64,000 bases of DNA from Podaxis mareebaensis (lineage: Eukaryota > Basidiomycota > Agaricomycetes > Agaricales > Agaricaceae). The first letter of the stretch is position 1, and every line of letters begins with the position of its first letter. Under the pieces are notes generated by a model. That model saw only the letters and a list, made by a program, of their open reading frames with translations. It did not search any database and was not told where the DNA came from. Position numbers and translations under genes: made by a program. Of this stretch, positions 62,491-64,000 are shown piece after piece. The stretch is taken from positions 1 through 64,000 of the forward strand of contig JAEUWP010000219.1 of the NCBI GenBank assembly GCA_018524725.1, read 5' to 3'.

Positions 62491-64000
62491 TCAAAACGTT
62501 CCCGTCAACCGGATGTCTCTAATCGACGCTCCTACATAAACCATAAACGTGCCAGCAGGTCGCACGTAAGCCTGGCTCGGGGTATCCCAAATGCTAAGCC
62601 AAATATCAAAGTCAGCAACGGCTACCTCCTGAAACGTAATTAACCCCTCACCTAAAGTCCCTCTGACTCAAAGTCATCTTCACAGTCGAACTAGCTCCAA
62701 CTGCTAGCTCAACCTCTTCAAACCCCCTCAAAACCTTCGGAGGTTCACCAGCTCCGGCAGGGTATCCAAGGTATAGCTGGGGCTTCTCTGTGCCTGCGAA
62801 CGCTCCCGTGTTGGTCACGGTAAACGAGATGATCTTGGAAGTCCCGGAGTCCGTGATGGAAAGGCCAGAGTATCCGAAAGTTGTATAGGACAGGCCAAAG
62901 CCGAACTCGAAGCGTGGCATGATGTTGTTGGCGTCCATATAACGATAATCGAGCAACAGCTTCTCTGTATAATTAATCTAGGGGGTCGGTTAGAATAGAG
63001 TAGTTTTGGTGATCAAGGCACGCACATCAGGGAATCCATCGCTGACGTAGACAATGCTTGTGCCATAGTCGCTCTCTTTCTAACCACTCTGTTAGTCTGA
63101 GTGTTTCCAACTTGCATAGGCCGGGCTTACGTCGGCAATGCTAAACGGTAACCTTCCACTTGGGTTATACATCCCGTACAACACATCAACCAGCGAGGGC
63201 CCAGTTTGTTCTCCTGGGGCTCCCGCATATATAATACCAGTAATGTTCGGATGGTTACTCCAGCTGAAGCTGACCGGACCGACGGAATGTACTACAGCGA
63301 TCGTATTGTTACAGACACTCGCAACACGTTCAATCTACGAATCGGTCATCAAATATGAACAGAGAAATGCTAGGCATACGTGCTCACCAAGCTACCACCC
63401 TTAAACCACAAAGCGAGATCGTTCCTATCTCCTTGGTTGCCAACAACTATGTCGTAGAAACCAAGTTCGCCACTCATCCTATCGAGCACAGAAATGATCA
63501 GTGTCCACGTAATAATAACCCAGGGTGAAGAGGAAAGGGTCTCACGCGTTCGCAAAAACAAGACAAGCATCCTTATTTCTGGCGGCATCAGCTCCGGCAT
63601 CCAAATCATTCGACAGTGAAGTCGTGATTGTCGCCGAAGACCCAACAAACGAAGTAATAGCATCGATCGGAGGTACGATGAACTCCAACGAATTCGATCC
63701 GGAACCCCACCTACGCCAAACCTTGATCAGCGCCCCCTGTGGAAACCCGCTCAGAGGCGCTAACGCTCACCCAACGGACATAGTCCCATCGTTACATTCA
63801 TTCAAGTCCCCACAATTCTTATTGGGCATCTTTGCGTCCTGCCCAACAATTGCAATAGTCTTGGTTTTCGATTTGTCCAGGGGCAACCCGCGAACAGTAC
63901 TTCCAGCAGGAGACCCATTCGTTGTCGTTCTGTTGTTCTTAAGTAATACTGCGGATGCTGAACCGATTTCGCGTACGAGCGCAGTATGTTCCGCTGTACG
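62491..64000 (-). CDS. GH3 beta-glucosidase, 3' part (continues beyond the window)
   Basis: Exons from the right edge: 64000-63771, then from 63710, 63503, 63335, 63067 and 62980 downward, with the last exon ending at TGA 62491. The visible part starts at TAEHTALVREIGSASAVLLKN. It includes IAIVGQDAKMPNKNCGDLNECNDGT and GWGSGSN, from the C-terminal half of the GH3 core (second alpha/beta sandwich domain). It ends with the FEFGFGLSYTTF motif and a fibronectin type III-like domain (SITDSG...TVTNTGAFAGTEKPQLYLGYP). The catalytic nucleophile (SDW motif) would be outside the window. Fungal GH3 enzymes hydrolyse cellobiose and related glucosides, usually outside the cell. Confidence 0.93.

Overview
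The window reads as nuclear DNA of a mushroom-forming basidiomycete (Agaricomycetes). Supporting this are dense GT-AG introns of about 46-65 nt, a cerato-platanin gene, a NACHT-WD40 NOD-like receptor, a KDZ (Kyakuja-Dileera-Zisupton) transposon and a CpG-decayed Ty1/copia element. Most gene models below were assembled by hand: I chose splice sites so that reading frame and family similarity agreed across each junction. No transcript or database evidence was available.

Layout. 1-3.3 kb holds decayed retroelement debris (end of a probable Ty3/gypsy element with the start of its 3' LTR, then the RNase H/zinc-finger end of a non-LTR element). 3.3-8.8 kb (-) is a seven-exon NOD-like receptor with 18 nearly identical WD40 repeats. 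9.1-10.7 kb is an unresolved locus. 10.8-14.9 kb (+) is a Ser/Thr kinase with a large insert in its N-lobe. 15.4 kb has a short pogo-like MITE just upstream of a probable MCP1 gene (15.7-16.6 kb, +). 16.7-21.6 kb (-) is a 28-exon Na+/K+-ATPase-type (IIC) pump. 23.5 kb (+) is a cerato-platanin. 24.9-28.4 kb (+) is an ADP1-like ABCG transporter. 28.7-31.4 kb (+) is an ITFG1/Linkin homologue. 31.6-33.5 kb (-) is a senescence/spartin-domain protein, preceded with only 16 bp of spacing by a 293-residue membrane protein gene (33.5-34.6 kb, -).

35.2-55.0 kb (+) is the most striking part. A 541-codon membrane-protein gene can be read with intact splice sites and no stop codon on both sides of a 17.8-kb insertion that lies inside one of its introns. 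The insertion is a KDZ transposon with 70-bp terminal inverted repeats and several cargo genes. A 4.96-kb Ty1/copia element (300-bp LTRs, GGAGC target duplication) is nested in one of those cargo genes. Both elements are inactivated mainly by CpG-to-TpG/CpA decay, the trace expected of cytosine methylation.

The right end carries a THI6-type thiamine gene (56.1-58.3 kb, -), a single-pass membrane protein (58.7-61.0 kb, -) and the 3' part of a GH3 beta-glucosidase (62.5 kb to the edge, -). The housekeeping genes are GC-richer and intron-rich. The transposon block and the gene that hosts it are AT-richer, and CpG is visibly rare in the transposons.
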